Source: Bacterioplanoides sp965200585 (GTDB lineage Bacteria > Pseudomonadota > Gammaproteobacteria > Pseudomonadales > Oceanobacteraceae). Taken from it: a stretch of DNA of 64,000 bases. Positions 1 through 10,113 of the stretch are shown here, piece after piece. The first letter of the stretch is position 1, and every line of letters begins with the position of its first letter. A model generated the notes under the pieces. That model was not told where the DNA came from. It saw only the letters and a list, made by a program, of their open reading frames with translations, and did no database searches. The DNA lies in NCBI RefSeq assembly GCF_965200585.1, contig NZ_OZ241361.1. One strand, 5' to 3'. A program made the translations under genes and the position numbers.

Positions 1-1124
1 CTCCATGTGACTGAGCAGGAGCCATTCAGTGTTAAACAGGATGGAGGAATCAAGCCGCTTTCAGCTGTAAAATTAACAATTGTATTGTCAGGGACAGGGT
101 TTTGGAACTGATCTCCAACAAAGGCCGTAACTTCTACTTCAACACCAGAAAAATCATAACTCCCAGGGTTGAGGATATTAGCAACAACTTCAAAGCTATC
201 CTGATCGGCAAGACCCGTGGTCACAGCAACAGGTAAAGAATTGGTTGATATTTCAGTCACGTTATCATTTGCCAATGTTGTTGCTACAACGGATGTAATA
301 GCATTCGCGGTACCGGATCGAATATTAGCAATAGCCTCTCCCGACTCATTTGTGATAGCCGAAGGTAAAGCCAAAGAGATGCCACCAGCTGAGTTGGTTA
401 GCTCAAAATTAACCGTTTTACCCTCAATTGGATTATTCGTTTCATCCAATACAATAAAAGTAATTGAAGAGAATTTCGGCAGCGCCGAGTTAGCAATGGT
501 TGAGATAGATATTGCGGGAGCACTGACAGACCCAAAAGTAATAGCACCAACCTCTGGAGATGCTACGGTCAGTGTACCTGTTGCAGTATGAACCGCCGTA
601 TTGGTATTAATATCGCCCGTGGCGCCCGGTGCAAACAGGCGGAAAGATATAATATCTGTTCCAGAGCACCCTTGAGCTTCATAAGTCACACTCACTTCCC
701 CACTGGATGTTCTGACTCTCTGACGGCTGAAACTGGCTTTTGCCGGAACCTGAGCTGAGCAGCTTGAACTGAACTCCACCTCATATTCTGTAGAAACAAT
801 TTTTGCATTATTACTATCAATATCAACAATATTGGCAGAGATATTCGTGGTACCACCAGCACTTAAGTTATTGTTTGTAATCTCTAGTGACCCAACGGAA
901 AAGCTGGCACCGCTACCAGTTCCTAAACGAGGGTTATCAATAGAAGTATTGGTTGTCACGTCATCAGAAGTACCATCACCATTATCAACAGTAGTACTTC
1001 CTCCGTCCTCTTCATTATTGTTAGTGGTTTCATTGCTGACAACATCACTTCCCCCGCCACTGCCACCACAGGCAGCTAGAAACAAGGTTAATAACGGAAT
1101 GGCTATCGCCGTGGGCTTAAACAT
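1..1124 (-). CDS. Ig-like (Big_1-type) surface lipoprotein, 3' end outside window
   Basis: The frame is open from the ATG at 1124 to the window edge, so at least 374 residues of a longer protein are present. It begins with a lipoprotein signal (MFKPTAIAIPLLTLFLAAC, lipobox LAAC). A Gly/Ser/Asn/Thr-rich linker follows, then beta-rich segments with the pattern of invasin-type Ig domains, for example FIVLDETNNPIEGKTVNF followed by a TNESGEA turn. I chose 1124 because a GGAG lies 9 nt upstream; an in-frame ATG at 1139 lacks such a site. It is probably an outer-membrane-anchored adhesin or surface stalk. It is separated from gltD by a terminator, so it is its own unit. The family assignment rests on sequence pattern only. 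Confidence 0.75.
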   Translation of the reverse strand, partial: MFKPTAIAIPLLTLFLAACGGSGGGSDVVSNETTNNNEEDGGSTTVDNGDGTSDDVTTNTSIDNPRLGTGSGASFSVGSLEITNNNLSAGGTTNISANIVDIDSNNAKIVSTEYEVEFSSSCSAQVPAKASFSRQRVRTSSGEVSVTYEAQGCSGTDIISFRLFAPGATGDINTNTAVHTATGTLTVASPEVGAITFGSVSAPAISISTIANSALPKFSSITFIVLDETNNPIEGKTVNFELTNSAGGISLALPSAITNESGEAIANIRSGTANAITSVVATTLANDNVTEISTNSLPVAVTTGLADQDSFEVVANILNPGSYDFSGVEVEVTAFVGDQFQNPVPDNTIVNFTAESGLIPPSCLTLNGSCSVTW

Positions 1125-1235
1125 ACGCAATCGCTCCATCTGAGGTTTATCCCAATCAGTCTCTGATAACTGGCTAGCATAGCACTGACCAGCGAACTGT
1201 TAATACTATTTAGTTCACAAGCTTTAACAAAAAAA

Positions 1236-1276
1236 GCGCGTAAGTGCCTAAACACTAACGCGCTTTTATTTTTTCA
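1236..1276. terminator. Bidirectional rho-independent terminator below gltD
   Basis: An 11-bp stem (1236-1246 with 1253-1263, one mismatch) is flanked by a T-rich tract at 1264-1276 and an A-run at 1228-1235. The A-run gives the U-tract on the minus strand, the direction in which gltBD is transcribed. Confidence 0.85.
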
Positions 1277-1314
1277 GGGACGGTTTTGCAAGTGTCTCTT
1301 AAACGTCTGGCTGT

Positions 1315-2748
1315 TTATACATCCAGATAGTCCAGAATGCCTTCGGCTGCCTGGCGACCTTCCCAGATGGCCGTCACCACCAGATCAGAGCCACGCACCA
1401 TATCTCCGCCAGCGAAGACTTTTGGATTGCTTGTCTGGAACTTAAACTCCTGCTCTTCCGGTGCAACCACGCCATCCCAGCTGTTCAGCTCGATACCGAA
1501 GTCTTTGAACCATGGAGCCGGGCTTGGGCGGAAACCAAAGGCAACCAGTACAGCGTCAGCTGGCAGGATTTCTTCTGAACCTTCAACAACCTGAGGGCGA
1601 CGGCGGCCGTTTTCATCCGGCTCCCCCATTTCCGTAGTAACCACCTTAACGCCTTCCACCTTGTCTTCACCAACAATGGCAACTGGCTGACGGTTAAACA
1701 GGAACTGCACACCTTCTTCACGCGCATTCTGTACTTCCCGTACAGAACCCGGCATGTTGGCTTCATCACGACGATAGGCACAGGTAACGCTATTGGCAGT
1801 CTGGCGAATCGAGGTGCGGTTACAGTCCATCGCGGTATCACCACCACCTAAGACCACTACCTTTTTACCTTTCATATCGATAAAGTCAGCGGCGTCTTTT
1901 TCAAAGCCCAGATTGCGATTCACATTAGCAATCAGGAAATCTAATGCATCGTGTACGCCCGGCAGATCTTCACCCGGGAAACCACCTTTCATGTAGTTGT
2001 AGGTGCCCATACCCAGGAATACCGCATCAAATTCATCAATGATGCTCTGGAAATCGACGTCTTTACCCACTTCAGTGTTCAGGCGGAATTCCACGCCCAT
2101 GCCTTCAAACACTTCGCGACGGTTAGACATCACGCTCTTTTCCAGCTTGAACTCTGGAATACCAAAGGTCAGCAGGCCGCCAATTTCCGGGTACTTATCA
2201 AAGACCACCGGGGTCACACCATTACGTACCAGAATATCAGCCGCACCTAAGCCCGCCGGGCCAGCACCAATAATGGCAACACGCTTACCGGTTGGTACAA
2301 CTTTGCTCATGTCCGGGCGCCAGCCCATGGCAAACGCTGTATCAGTAATGTATTTCTCAACATTACCAATGGTTACCGCACCAAAGCCGTCGTTCAGGGT
2401 ACAAGAGCCTTCACACAGACGATCTTGCGGGCATACCCGACCGCACACTTCTGGCAGTGTATTGGTCTGATGACTCAACTCAACCGCTTCCATTATGTTG
2501 CCTTCACTGGCCAGTTTCAGCCAGTTAGGAATAAAGTTGTGAACCGGGCATTTCCACTCACAGTACGGGTTACCACATGCCAAACAACGGTGTGCCTGGT
2601 CGGTTACCTGCTCCTGACGGAACGGCTGGTAAATCTCAACAAACTGCGCTTTACGCGTTGCTACCGATTTTTTGGATGGGTCCTGGCGACCCACCTCAAC
2701 AAACTGAAAGTTATTATTCAGACGATTGTTGTTTAAACCTTGCGACAT
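1315..2748 (-). CDS. gltD: Glutamate synthase (NADPH) small subunit
   Basis: The beta subunit of NADPH-dependent glutamate synthase (GOGAT) takes electrons from NADPH through FAD and passes them to the large subunit, which makes two glutamates from glutamine and 2-oxoglutarate. The N-terminal region has two cysteine clusters for [4Fe-4S] centres (C55, C58, C63, C67 and C102, C106, C112, C116). A FAD-binding GAGPAG lies at 161-166 and an NADPH-binding GGGDTA at 301-306. At 477 residues it is of normal family length. It follows gltB by about 48 nt on the same strand, so the two are almost certainly cotranscribed. A strong terminator follows at 1236-1276. Confidence 0.97.
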   Translation of the reverse strand: MSQGLNNNRLNNNFQFVEVGRQDPSKKSVATRKAQFVEIYQPFRQEQVTDQAHRCLACGNPYCEWKCPVHNFIPNWLKLASEGNIMEAVELSHQTNTLPEVCGRVCPQDRLCEGSCTLNDGFGAVTIGNVEKYITDTAFAMGWRPDMSKVVPTGKRVAIIGAGPAGLGAADILVRNGVTPVVFDKYPEIGGLLTFGIPEFKLEKSVMSNRREVFEGMGVEFRLNTEVGKDVDFQSIIDEFDAVFLGMGTYNYMKGGFPGEDLPGVHDALDFLIANVNRNLGFEKDAADFIDMKGKKVVVLGGGDTAMDCNRTSIRQTANSVTCAYRRDEANMPGSVREVQNAREEGVQFLFNRQPVAIVGEDKVEGVKVVTTEMGEPDENGRRRPQVVEGSEEILPADAVLVAFGFRPSPAPWFKDFGIELNSWDGVVAPEEQEFKFQTSNPKVFAGGDMVRGSDLVVTAIWEGRQAAEGILDYLDV

Positions 2749-2796
2749 CTTGAACCTCTCTCTCTCGTCCTGACCGCTTCTCTCTTATGTGTCCGC

Positions 2797-5700
2797 TTAT
2801 TCAGGACGAGCACGGGTGTTGTTCAGCAATTGTTGTAAGTCAGCGGCTTTTGGCTTAACCAGCCAGAACTTACCGATAAAGCCATCGAAGTCATCAAGAA
2901 TCTCCTGACCCCAGGCACTGCCAGTTTCTGCAACAAACTCACGAATCACGCCACGTAAATGGTTTCGGTGTGCTTCCGTTTCTTCGTTAGCGATACGGTG
3001 AATATCCACCAGCTCATGGTTGTACTTATCAACAAAGCTGTTATCACGATCCAGAACGTAAGCAAAACCACCGGTCATGCCCGCGCCGAAGTTGTAACCG
3101 GTTTCACCCAGTACACACACCAAACCACCGGTCATGTATTCACAGCAGTGGTCACCGGCACCTTCAACAACCGCATGAGCACCTGAGTTACGCACACCAA
3201 AACGCTCACCAGCACGGCCAGCTGCCAGCAACTTACCGCCAGTTGCGCCGTATAAGCAGGTGTTACCCACAATCGAGGTGTCATTGGTGCGGAATTCAGA
3301 ACCTTTTGGCGGGAAGATCACCAGCTTACCGCCGGTCATGCCTTTACCGACGTAATCGTTGGCGTCGCCTTCCAGTACCATTTCCAGACCACCGGCATTC
3401 CAGACACCAAACGACTGACCAGCAATACCGGTCAGGTTCAGGCGTACTGGTTTATCAGCCATGCCTTGGTTGCCATGACGCTTAGCAATTTCACCCGACA
3501 GGCGAGCGCCCACAGAGCGATCACAGTTAGTGATGTGGAAGCTGAACTCACCACCGGCTTTGGTTTCAATCGCCGACAGTGTTTCTTCCACCATACGCTC
3601 AGCCAGCAGGCCTTCATCGTATGGACGGTTACGGTCAACCTGACAAGTATGTGGCTTATCCGCCGGAATCAGGTCGTTGCTCAGGATTGGCGTCAGATCC
3701 AGATTACGTTGTTTCTGAGTGCTGCCATCAAGTACTTCCAGCAGGTCAGTACGACCGACCAGCTCTTCCAGAGAACGCACACCAATGGATGCCATCAGGC
3801 TACGTACTTCTTCAGCCACAAAGCGGAAGTAGTTTTTTACCATATCAGCAGTGCCGATGTAGTGCTTGTCACGCAGGTTATCATCCTGAGTGGCAACACC
3901 GGTTGCACAGTTATTCAGGTGACAGATACGCAGGTATTTACAGCCTACCGCTACCATTGGCAGCGTGCCGAAACCGAAGGATTCTGCACCCAGAATCGCT
4001 GCCTTAACCACGTCCAGACCGGACTTCAAGCCACCATCGGTTTGCACCCGCACATTGCCACGCAGATCATTTCCACGCAGCGCCTGATGCGCTTCAGACA
4101 GACCCAGCTCCCAAGGAGAACCAGCATATTTAATCGACGTCAGCGGCGAAGCGGCGGTACCACCGTCATAACCGGAGATGGTAATCAGGTCAGCGTAGGC
4201 TTTGGCAACACCAGCGGCAATCGTGCCAACACCTGGCTCAGACACCAGCTTCACCGACACCAGTGCTTGCGGATTCACTTGCTTCAGATCGTAAATCAGC
4301 TGAGCTAAATCTTCGATCGAGTAAATATCGTGGTGTGGTGGTGGTGAAATCAGTGTCACACCCGGCACCGAGTAACGCAGTGTGGCAATCAGGTTGTTCA
4401 CCTTACCGCCCGGCAGCTGACCACCTTCACCCGGCTTCGCACCCTGCGCCACTTTAATCTGCAGCACTTCCGCGCTGGACAGGTAGTGTGGGGTTACACC
4501 AAAACGGCCAGAGGCGATCTGTTTGATCTTAGAGTTACGGGCAGTGCCATAACGCAGCGGATCTTCACCACCTTCACCCGAGTTAGAACGACCACCCAGC
4601 TCGTTCATCGCTTCCGCTAACGCTTCGTGCGCTTCCGGAGACAGAGCACCCAGCGACATAGCTGCGGTATCGAAACGTGGGAAAATCTTTTCAGCCGCTT
4701 CTACCTCAGAGATATCAATAGCAGCAACATCTTTACGCAGTGACAGCAGGTCACGGATGGTTGCCGTCGGGCGTTTATTCACCAGATCAGCAAAGCGATC
4801 GTAAGCCGCCTGACTGTTGGTTTGTACCGCTTCCTGAATGTTTTTAACCACATCCGGGTTATACGCATGGTATTCGCCACCGTGTACGTATTTCAGCAGG
4901 CCACCTTGCTCCAGCTTTTTACGCTTTTTCCAGGCAACACTTTTAATGATGTTCAGATCATCTTCAAAATCAGTGAACTCAGCGCCTTCGATACGGCTGG
5001 TCACACCGCAGAAACACAGATCAACAATTTCTTTGCTCAGACCCACCGCTTCAAACAACTGCGAACCACGGTAAGAGGCAATAGTAGAGATACCCATCTT
5101 AGACAGGATCTTCAACAAGCCTTTGCGAATTGCTTTACGGAAGTTCTGATGGGATTTCAGTGGATCACCCAACAGTTCGTTAGTGCGGTGTAAGTCGGTT
5201 AATACGTCGAATGCTAACCACGGGTATACCGCCGTTGCACCGAAGCCCAGCAATACGGCGAACTGGTGTGCATCACGGGCAGCGCCGGTTTCAACCACAA
5301 TATTACCGTTGGTACGTAAACCTTTTTGTGCCAGACGGTGGTGAACCGCACCGGTCGCCATCGGCGCCGGAATCAGCATCTGATCTTCGCTAACCTCACG
5401 GTCGGACAGGATCAGCACCACATAACCATCACGAACCGCCTGCTCGGCTTTGTCAGCCAGATCAATAATGGCTTGTTGCAGACCAACAACCGGATCGAAA
5501 GCCATGCTCAGCTTAATGTGCTTAAAGGCATCACTGTTGTTGCTGGTCAGGCCCACAAACTTCAGCGGTGACAGTACCGGCGACGTCAGAATAATACGAT
5601 TCGCGTGATCAGCACTTTCTTCAAAAACATTTTTCTCGCCACCGATGCAGGTTTCCAATGACATCACAATGGATTCACGCAGCGGATCAATCGGTGGATT

Positions 5701-7245
5701 GGTCACCTGAGCAAACTGCTGACGGAAATAGTCAGCAACATGACGTACACGCTGGGATAAAACCGCCATCGGCGTATCGTCCCCCATAGAACCCGTTGCT
5801 TCCTGACCCCCTTCGGCCATAGGACGCAGTACCTGATCACGCTCTTCGTTAGTGATCAGATGCAGTTTCTGATGGGTATTCAGTGCATCGCCAGTCATAT
5901 CTTCCAGACCGGCATGCTTCAGGTACAGAGAGCTTTCCAGACGAACAGCATTTTCTTTCAGCCATTTCTTATATGGCTGAGCCTGCTTCAGTGCGTTATC
6001 GATATCTTCAGTGTGCAGCAGTTTGCCTTCCTGAGTATCAATCGCCAGCATCTGGCCCGGGCCAACACGGCCTTTAGCCACAACGTCTTCCGGCTTGTAA
6101 TCGTAGGTGCCGATTTCAGAAGCAACGGTAATAAAGTTGTTCTTAGTGATCACCCAGCGTGATGGACGCAGACCATTACGGTCCAGGCCACAAACGGCAT
6201 AACGGCCATCTGTGATTACCAGACCTGCCGGGCCATCCCATGGCTCCATATGCATGGAGTTGTACTCGTAGAAAGCACGTAAATCGGCATCCATGGTTTC
6301 AACATTCTGCCAAGCTGGCGGAATCATCATACGAACGGCACGGAACAGGTTCATACCACCGGTTGCCAGCAGTTCCAGCATGTTATCCATCGATGAGGAG
6401 TCAGAGCCGGTCGTATTAACAATCGGCGTCAGATCCTGCAGATTCGGTAACAATTCGGTATTAAACTGGCTGGCACGAGCGTTAGCCCAGTTACGGTTAC
6501 CCTGAATCGTGTTAATTTCGCCATTGTGTGCCAGCATGCGGAATGGCTGAGCCAGTGGCCAGCGTGGCATGGTGTTGGTCGAGAAACGCTGGTGGAATAC
6601 ACAAATAGCGGTTTCCAGGCGCTCGTCACCCAGGTCCAAGTAGAAGTTCGGCAGGTCGACCGGCATCATCAGACCTTTATAAGACAGCACCTTTTCAGAC
6701 AAGCTGGCAATATAAAAGTCGGCATACTCGGCCAATGCTTTTTCAGCAAAACGACGTGCATAAAACAGCTTAACAGCCAGTTCTTGTTCGCTTAATTCTT
6801 CGCCCGGAGCAACAAAAATCTGCTCAAAACGTGGCAAACAATCAATCGCCATTGGACCCAGACAATCATTACTGGTAGGTACCGTACGCCATCCCAGAAC
6901 CGTTAAGCCCTGATCCTGAATCGCTTGTTCAACAGCGGCTTTTTGCTTCTCAAAAATGGCCTGATCCAGGTCCATAAACAGCATACCAACCGCATATTGG
7001 GCTGGCAGTGCCATACCTGCTTCCTGGGTTACCGCACGCAGGAATGAATCCGGCTTCTGCAGCAACAAACCACAACCATCACCGGTTTTACCATCCGCAG
7101 CGATACCACCACGGTGTGTCATGCACGTTAAGGATTCGATTGCTGTCGTCAGCAGCTCGTGGCTTGGTTGACCTTCTAAATGTGCCAACAATCCAAAACC
7201 ACAGTTGTCCTTAAAGTCGCCTGGGGTGTACAGACCAGTTCTCAT
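2797..7245 (-). CDS. gltB: Glutamate synthase (NADPH) large subunit
   Basis: The alpha subunit of GOGAT is a 1482-residue cytosolic iron-sulfur flavoprotein. An N-terminal glutaminase domain (class II amidotransferase) begins at Cys15 in DNCGFG; in this family the short propeptide before that cysteine is removed to expose the nucleophile. A central domain follows, then the FMN-binding synthase domain (about 800-1180). The [3Fe-4S] cysteines are C1102, C1108 and C1113 in CKYLRICHLNNC. The C-terminal GXGXG repeat domain contains GMTGGKLVI and GAGMTGGFAYV. Ammonia tunnels from the glutaminase site to the synthase site. It is first in the gltBD operon, with a candidate promoter at 7341-7369. Confidence 0.98.
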   Translation of the reverse strand: MRTGLYTPGDFKDNCGFGLLAHLEGQPSHELLTTAIESLTCMTHRGGIAADGKTGDGCGLLLQKPDSFLRAVTQEAGMALPAQYAVGMLFMDLDQAIFEKQKAAVEQAIQDQGLTVLGWRTVPTSNDCLGPMAIDCLPRFEQIFVAPGEELSEQELAVKLFYARRFAEKALAEYADFYIASLSEKVLSYKGLMMPVDLPNFYLDLGDERLETAICVFHQRFSTNTMPRWPLAQPFRMLAHNGEINTIQGNRNWANARASQFNTELLPNLQDLTPIVNTTGSDSSSMDNMLELLATGGMNLFRAVRMMIPPAWQNVETMDADLRAFYEYNSMHMEPWDGPAGLVITDGRYAVCGLDRNGLRPSRWVITKNNFITVASEIGTYDYKPEDVVAKGRVGPGQMLAIDTQEGKLLHTEDIDNALKQAQPYKKWLKENAVRLESSLYLKHAGLEDMTGDALNTHQKLHLITNEERDQVLRPMAEGGQEATGSMGDDTPMAVLSQRVRHVADYFRQQFAQVTNPPIDPLRESIVMSLETCIGGEKNVFEESADHANRIILTSPVLSPLKFVGLTSNNSDAFKHIKLSMAFDPVVGLQQAIIDLADKAEQAVRDGYVVLILSDREVSEDQMLIPAPMATGAVHHRLAQKGLRTNGNIVVETGAARDAHQFAVLLGFGATAVYPWLAFDVLTDLHRTNELLGDPLKSHQNFRKAIRKGLLKILSKMGISTIASYRGSQLFEAVGLSKEIVDLCFCGVTSRIEGAEFTDFEDDLNIIKSVAWKKRKKLEQGGLLKYVHGGEYHAYNPDVVKNIQEAVQTNSQAAYDRFADLVNKRPTATIRDLLSLRKDVAAIDISEVEAAEKIFPRFDTAAMSLGALSPEAHEALAEAMNELGGRSNSGEGGEDPLRYGTARNSKIKQIASGRFGVTPHYLSSAEVLQIKVAQGAKPGEGGQLPGGKVNNLIATLRYSVPGVTLISPPPHHDIYSIEDLAQLIYDLKQVNPQALVSVKLVSEPGVGTIAAGVAKAYADLITISGYDGGTAASPLTSIKYAGSPWELGLSEAHQALRGNDLRGNVRVQTDGGLKSGLDVVKAAILGAESFGFGTLPMVAVGCKYLRICHLNNCATGVATQDDNLRDKHYIGTADMVKNYFRFVAEEVRSLMASIGVRSLEELVGRTDLLEVLDGSTQKQRNLDLTPILSNDLIPADKPHTCQVDRNRPYDEGLLAERMVEETLSAIETKAGGEFSFHITNCDRSVGARLSGEIAKRHGNQGMADKPVRLNLTGIAGQSFGVWNAGGLEMVLEGDANDYVGKGMTGGKLVIFPPKGSEFRTNDTSIVGNTCLYGATGGKLLAAGRAGERFGVRNSGAHAVVEGAGDHCCEYMTGGLVCVLGETGYNFGAGMTGGFAYVLDRDNSFVDKYNHELVDIHRIANEETEAHRNHLRGVIREFVAETGSAWGQEILDDFDGFIGKFWLVKPKAADLQQLLNNTRARPE

Positions 7246-7340
7246 AGAACAGCTCTCATCAGTAAAAAAACGATTTAAATCAAGGGCTTACACAGCCTAA
7301 GCGCTCAAAAAATGAGCAGCATCGAGACAAAAGGACGCTC

Positions 7341-7369
7341 ATTCTACACATCAGAGCGGTTTGCCACAA
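7341..7369 (-). promoter_or_regulatory. Candidate sigma-70 promoter for gltBD
   Basis: On the minus strand TTGTGG (7364-7369) and TAGAAT (7341-7346) are separated by 17 nt. A leader of roughly 90 nt precedes gltB and contains a small GCTCA/TGAGC hairpin. Just upstream are two near-identical TCAAAT-type direct repeats (about 7369-7390) that could be an activator site. Matches are partial, so this is a candidate only. Confidence 0.45.
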
Positions 7370-7407
7370 ATTTGACTGGGATTTGACTAACTTTCGAGCA
7401 AGCAGAA

Positions 7408-8967
7408 TTACTTACGCGATTTAAGTATTTCTTGCACAGACTGGACATTTCGAATCCAGGGAGATTGATCACGCAATGCTTTTGGCATCTTCAATACAGC
7501 GGCCTTAGCGGCCGTGCGATCAGGATACATACCAGCAACGACGACATGCCAGTCTTTCCCTTTGTGCGTGGTGTGATACAGGTATAAACGACCTTTTAAT
7601 TTGCTCTGCCAACGCTCAATAAAATCATTGGCTCCCGAACGTTTATGAGAACCTAACAATTGAGCAACAAACCCTGACGCATCCAGCAGTTGTTGTTCAT
7701 CGGTGGAATAAGTCACAGGACCCGGAGCCTGTGCAACGCTTGTTACTTCGGCAACCGCAGCCACAGCTGGTTGTTCCTCAGATTTTGTAACGGGGGTTGC
7801 CTCTGACTTCGCAGTACTCGATTGATAATTAAAGTCTGTTGCAGCAACTTCCTCTACAACCTCATCTGAGCGTTCACGTTTATCTACAGCTGGCACCTTT
7901 TCAACTGACACCTCTTCAGGCGCAGCGGCGACAGCAGATTGGCCCACAACCGCCACTTCAGGCGTGATCAGATCAGTCTTCTCATCCGATTGAAAGATCA
8001 CTTCAACTGCACTTTCTTTTATTGCCGGACCAGCGCTATCAGATTGCTCTGCGAGCAAAGTGTCATCAAGCTCTTGCTTAGCCTTTATCATCTTTGATTC
8101 AGGCAATTGGGGTTCAGATAGCTGGGATTCAGGAGATTGGTATAAAAATGACAGCCCTAAAGCGGCTGCAACGGCAGCCACAGCAACAATATGAAGTAAC
8201 GGGAACCGGCTTTTATCTGATAGAGGGTGATGGCTGTTATCTGTTGTCAGCAACTGATCTTCCAGTGCCTTTAAAAACACGCCAGGCAAACCTTCTGAGC
8301 GGGAATAGGCGGCCTGCAACTGTTTGTCATTAACAGCTCCCGAGCCAAACACCTGCTCCACCAGAAGAATGGCATCCTCAACTGGTAACATTTCTGGTTT
8401 CAGCGTATGAACGGGCGCCTGAGTTGGGCTCTCCCGCAATCTGGTCTCAAACCCCGAGGCACCAAATAAAGCAAACGACAAAGATTGTGGGGCTAATAAG
8501 GCCAGATGAGCAATTTCATTTAGAGTATCGTCATCCAGTTGCTCAGCCTGGTCAATAATAACCAACAAAGAACGGCCATCCTGACTCTGAGCCGCGGTCT
8601 CTTTCAGAACCGCTTCTTTCGCCTCAACCAGATTGTCAGATAACAGCGGCAGATCCCAGCTAAGAGCAATTTTTTGCAACACCATCAATGAGCTTGTCAT
8701 CAGGTCGGCTTGCAGAGTGATGGTATCATCCGGCATTTCCCGATGTGCCGACAAGGCATTGGCCAGCGTGGTTTTCCCCACACCGGCAGGCCCACTAACG
8801 GCAATTAAGAGTTCGCTGTATGAAGCCAGATGAGATAATAACTCGAGATTTTTTTGCTGCGTTGGCAGGAGTTGAACCAGTGGCTGAGAAAAGCTCTCAG
8901 CAGAACCTGATTGCTGAAAGCTGTGTTCTGATTCCAGATTCAGTTCCGTGTCCATCATTTCCCCCAA
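7408..8967 (-). CDS. damX: DamX-like AAA ATPase with SPOR domain
   Basis: The 519-residue inner-membrane protein combines an N-terminal AAA-type ATPase with a C-terminal peptidoglycan-binding SPOR domain. Walker A is GPAGVGKTT at about 59-67 and Walker B is LLVIIDQAEQ near 134-143. One membrane segment lies at about 255-276, followed by a long acidic, Ala/Val/Glu-rich periplasmic linker and SPOR from about 440 (DWHVVVAGMYPDRTAAKAAV). SPOR domains bind denuded septal glycan, so a division-site role is likely. E. coli DamX lacks the complete ATPase, while marine gammaproteobacteria often keep it at this place after aroB. The longest start is a TTG at 8967 with AGGA upstream; ATG codons at 8958 and 8955 are alternatives. 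Confidence 0.85.
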   Translation of the reverse strand: MGEMMDTELNLESEHSFQQSGSAESFSQPLVQLLPTQQKNLELLSHLASYSELLIAVSGPAGVGKTTLANALSAHREMPDDTITLQADLMTSSLMVLQKIALSWDLPLLSDNLVEAKEAVLKETAAQSQDGRSLLVIIDQAEQLDDDTLNEIAHLALLAPQSLSFALFGASGFETRLRESPTQAPVHTLKPEMLPVEDAILLVEQVFGSGAVNDKQLQAAYSRSEGLPGVFLKALEDQLLTTDNSHHPLSDKSRFPLLHIVAVAAVAAALGLSFLYQSPESQLSEPQLPESKMIKAKQELDDTLLAEQSDSAGPAIKESAVEVIFQSDEKTDLITPEVAVVGQSAVAAAPEEVSVEKVPAVDKRERSDEVVEEVAATDFNYQSSTAKSEATPVTKSEEQPAVAAVAEVTSVAQAPGPVTYSTDEQQLLDASGFVAQLLGSHKRSGANDFIERWQSKLKGRLYLYHTTHKGKDWHVVVAGMYPDRTAAKAAVLKMPKALRDQSPWIRNVQSVQEILKSRK

Positions 8968-9006
8968 CAGTTTTCCTCACCAACGCAACCTTCTGATCAT
9001 AATCAA

Positions 9007-10098
9007 TCAGAAAATACCCAGTTGCTCTCCGGAAGTTAGTGTTTGCTCAAGCAGCTCCAAAGATATATCTGATGTTATATAAGCTTCACCAATTTTACGC
9101 AATAACACGAGGCGAATGCGGCCATCCAGAACTTTCTTATCAACTTGCATACGCGATGTGTAATCCGCCACAGCCATATCTTCCGGGCCAACAACCGGGA
9201 GCTTTGCTTGTATTAATAATGCACGCAATTCAGCCACTTCAGCAGGTTGGATATCTCCCATACGACAACCCAGATCAGCCGCCATCAACATCCCGGTTCC
9301 CACAGCCTCACCGTGCAACCAGTTACCATATCCTTGGTGCGCTTCAATTGCATGGCCAAAGGTATGCCCCAAATTGAGAATGGCACGAATGCCGGATTCG
9401 GTTTCATCTTGTGCCACAACATCGGCTTTATCTTGACAAGAACACTCAATAGCATAAGCCAGCGCCTTGGAATCACACTGCATTAGTCGTGATGTATTAT
9501 TCTGCAGCCAGCCATAAAATTCGTAGTCACAAATAAGGCCATATTTGATGACTTCAGCAACACCTGCCGACAGTTCACGTTCGGGTAGCGTCGTTAAGGT
9601 TTGGGTATCGGCAATCACACACTGAGGCTGGTGAAAGGCACCAATCATATTTTTACCCAACGGATGATTAACACCAGTTTTGCCACCAACAGAAGAGTCT
9701 ACCTGCGACAGCAGTGTCGTGGGTACCTGAATAAAGTTAACACCCCGCTGGTAAGACGCTGCCGCAAAGCCAGTCATATCACCAACAACACCTCCACCCA
9801 ATGCAATCAGTGTGGTTGTACGATTGTGTTGCTTTTCTAACAAGGCGTTGAAAATAAGATTCAGAGTTTCCAGGTTTTTGTACTGCTCGCCATCAGGCAA
9901 TACGACCACATCGACCTGATAGTTGGTTAATGCAGATTGCACTTGCTCTAGGTAAAGCGGCGCTACCGTTGTGTTGGTAACAATCAGAACTTGCTTGCCC
10001 TTAATATAAGGAGAGTACAAAGAGGGGTCAGACAACAGGCCAGAGCCAATAAAAATCGGGTAACTGCGATCACCCAAATCGACGGTTAAGGTATTCAT
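9007..10098 (-). CDS. aroB: 3-dehydroquinate synthase
   Basis: This enzyme is the second step of the shikimate pathway: it converts DAHP to 3-dehydroquinate using NAD+ and a divalent metal in the cytosol. At 363 residues it is family-typical. The NAD-binding glycine-rich stretch GGGVVGDMTG is at 101-110. The substrate-binding segment VDSSVGGKTG is at 133-142, followed by LGKNMIGAFHQP. Metal-ligand motifs are AEVIKYGLI, NLGHTFGHAIE and WLHGEAVGTG. The gene follows aroK by 15 nt and precedes damX, the conserved pil-aroKB-damX order. Confidence 0.98.
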   Translation of the reverse strand: MNTLTVDLGDRSYPIFIGSGLLSDPSLYSPYIKGKQVLIVTNTTVAPLYLEQVQSALTNYQVDVVVLPDGEQYKNLETLNLIFNALLEKQHNRTTTLIALGGGVVGDMTGFAAASYQRGVNFIQVPTTLLSQVDSSVGGKTGVNHPLGKNMIGAFHQPQCVIADTQTLTTLPERELSAGVAEVIKYGLICDYEFYGWLQNNTSRLMQCDSKALAYAIECSCQDKADVVAQDETESGIRAILNLGHTFGHAIEAHQGYGNWLHGEAVGTGMLMAADLGCRMGDIQPAEVAELRALLIQAKLPVVGPEDMAVADYTSRMQVDKKVLDGRIRLVLLRKIGEAYITSDISLELLEQTLTSGEQLGIF

Positions 10099-10113
10099 AT
10101 TGTTTACTTCAAA

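Noticed and set aside
217..1143. Plus-strand ORFs of 103 and 124 residues
   Set aside because: They lie antisense to the Ig-like lipoprotein frame, which has a signal peptide and continuous beta-domain pattern. The plus frames have no ribosome site or recognisable fold.
3466..4308. 280-residue plus-strand ORF inside gltB
   Set aside because: Mirror of the well-conserved gltB frame; composition and codon pattern fit an antisense shadow.
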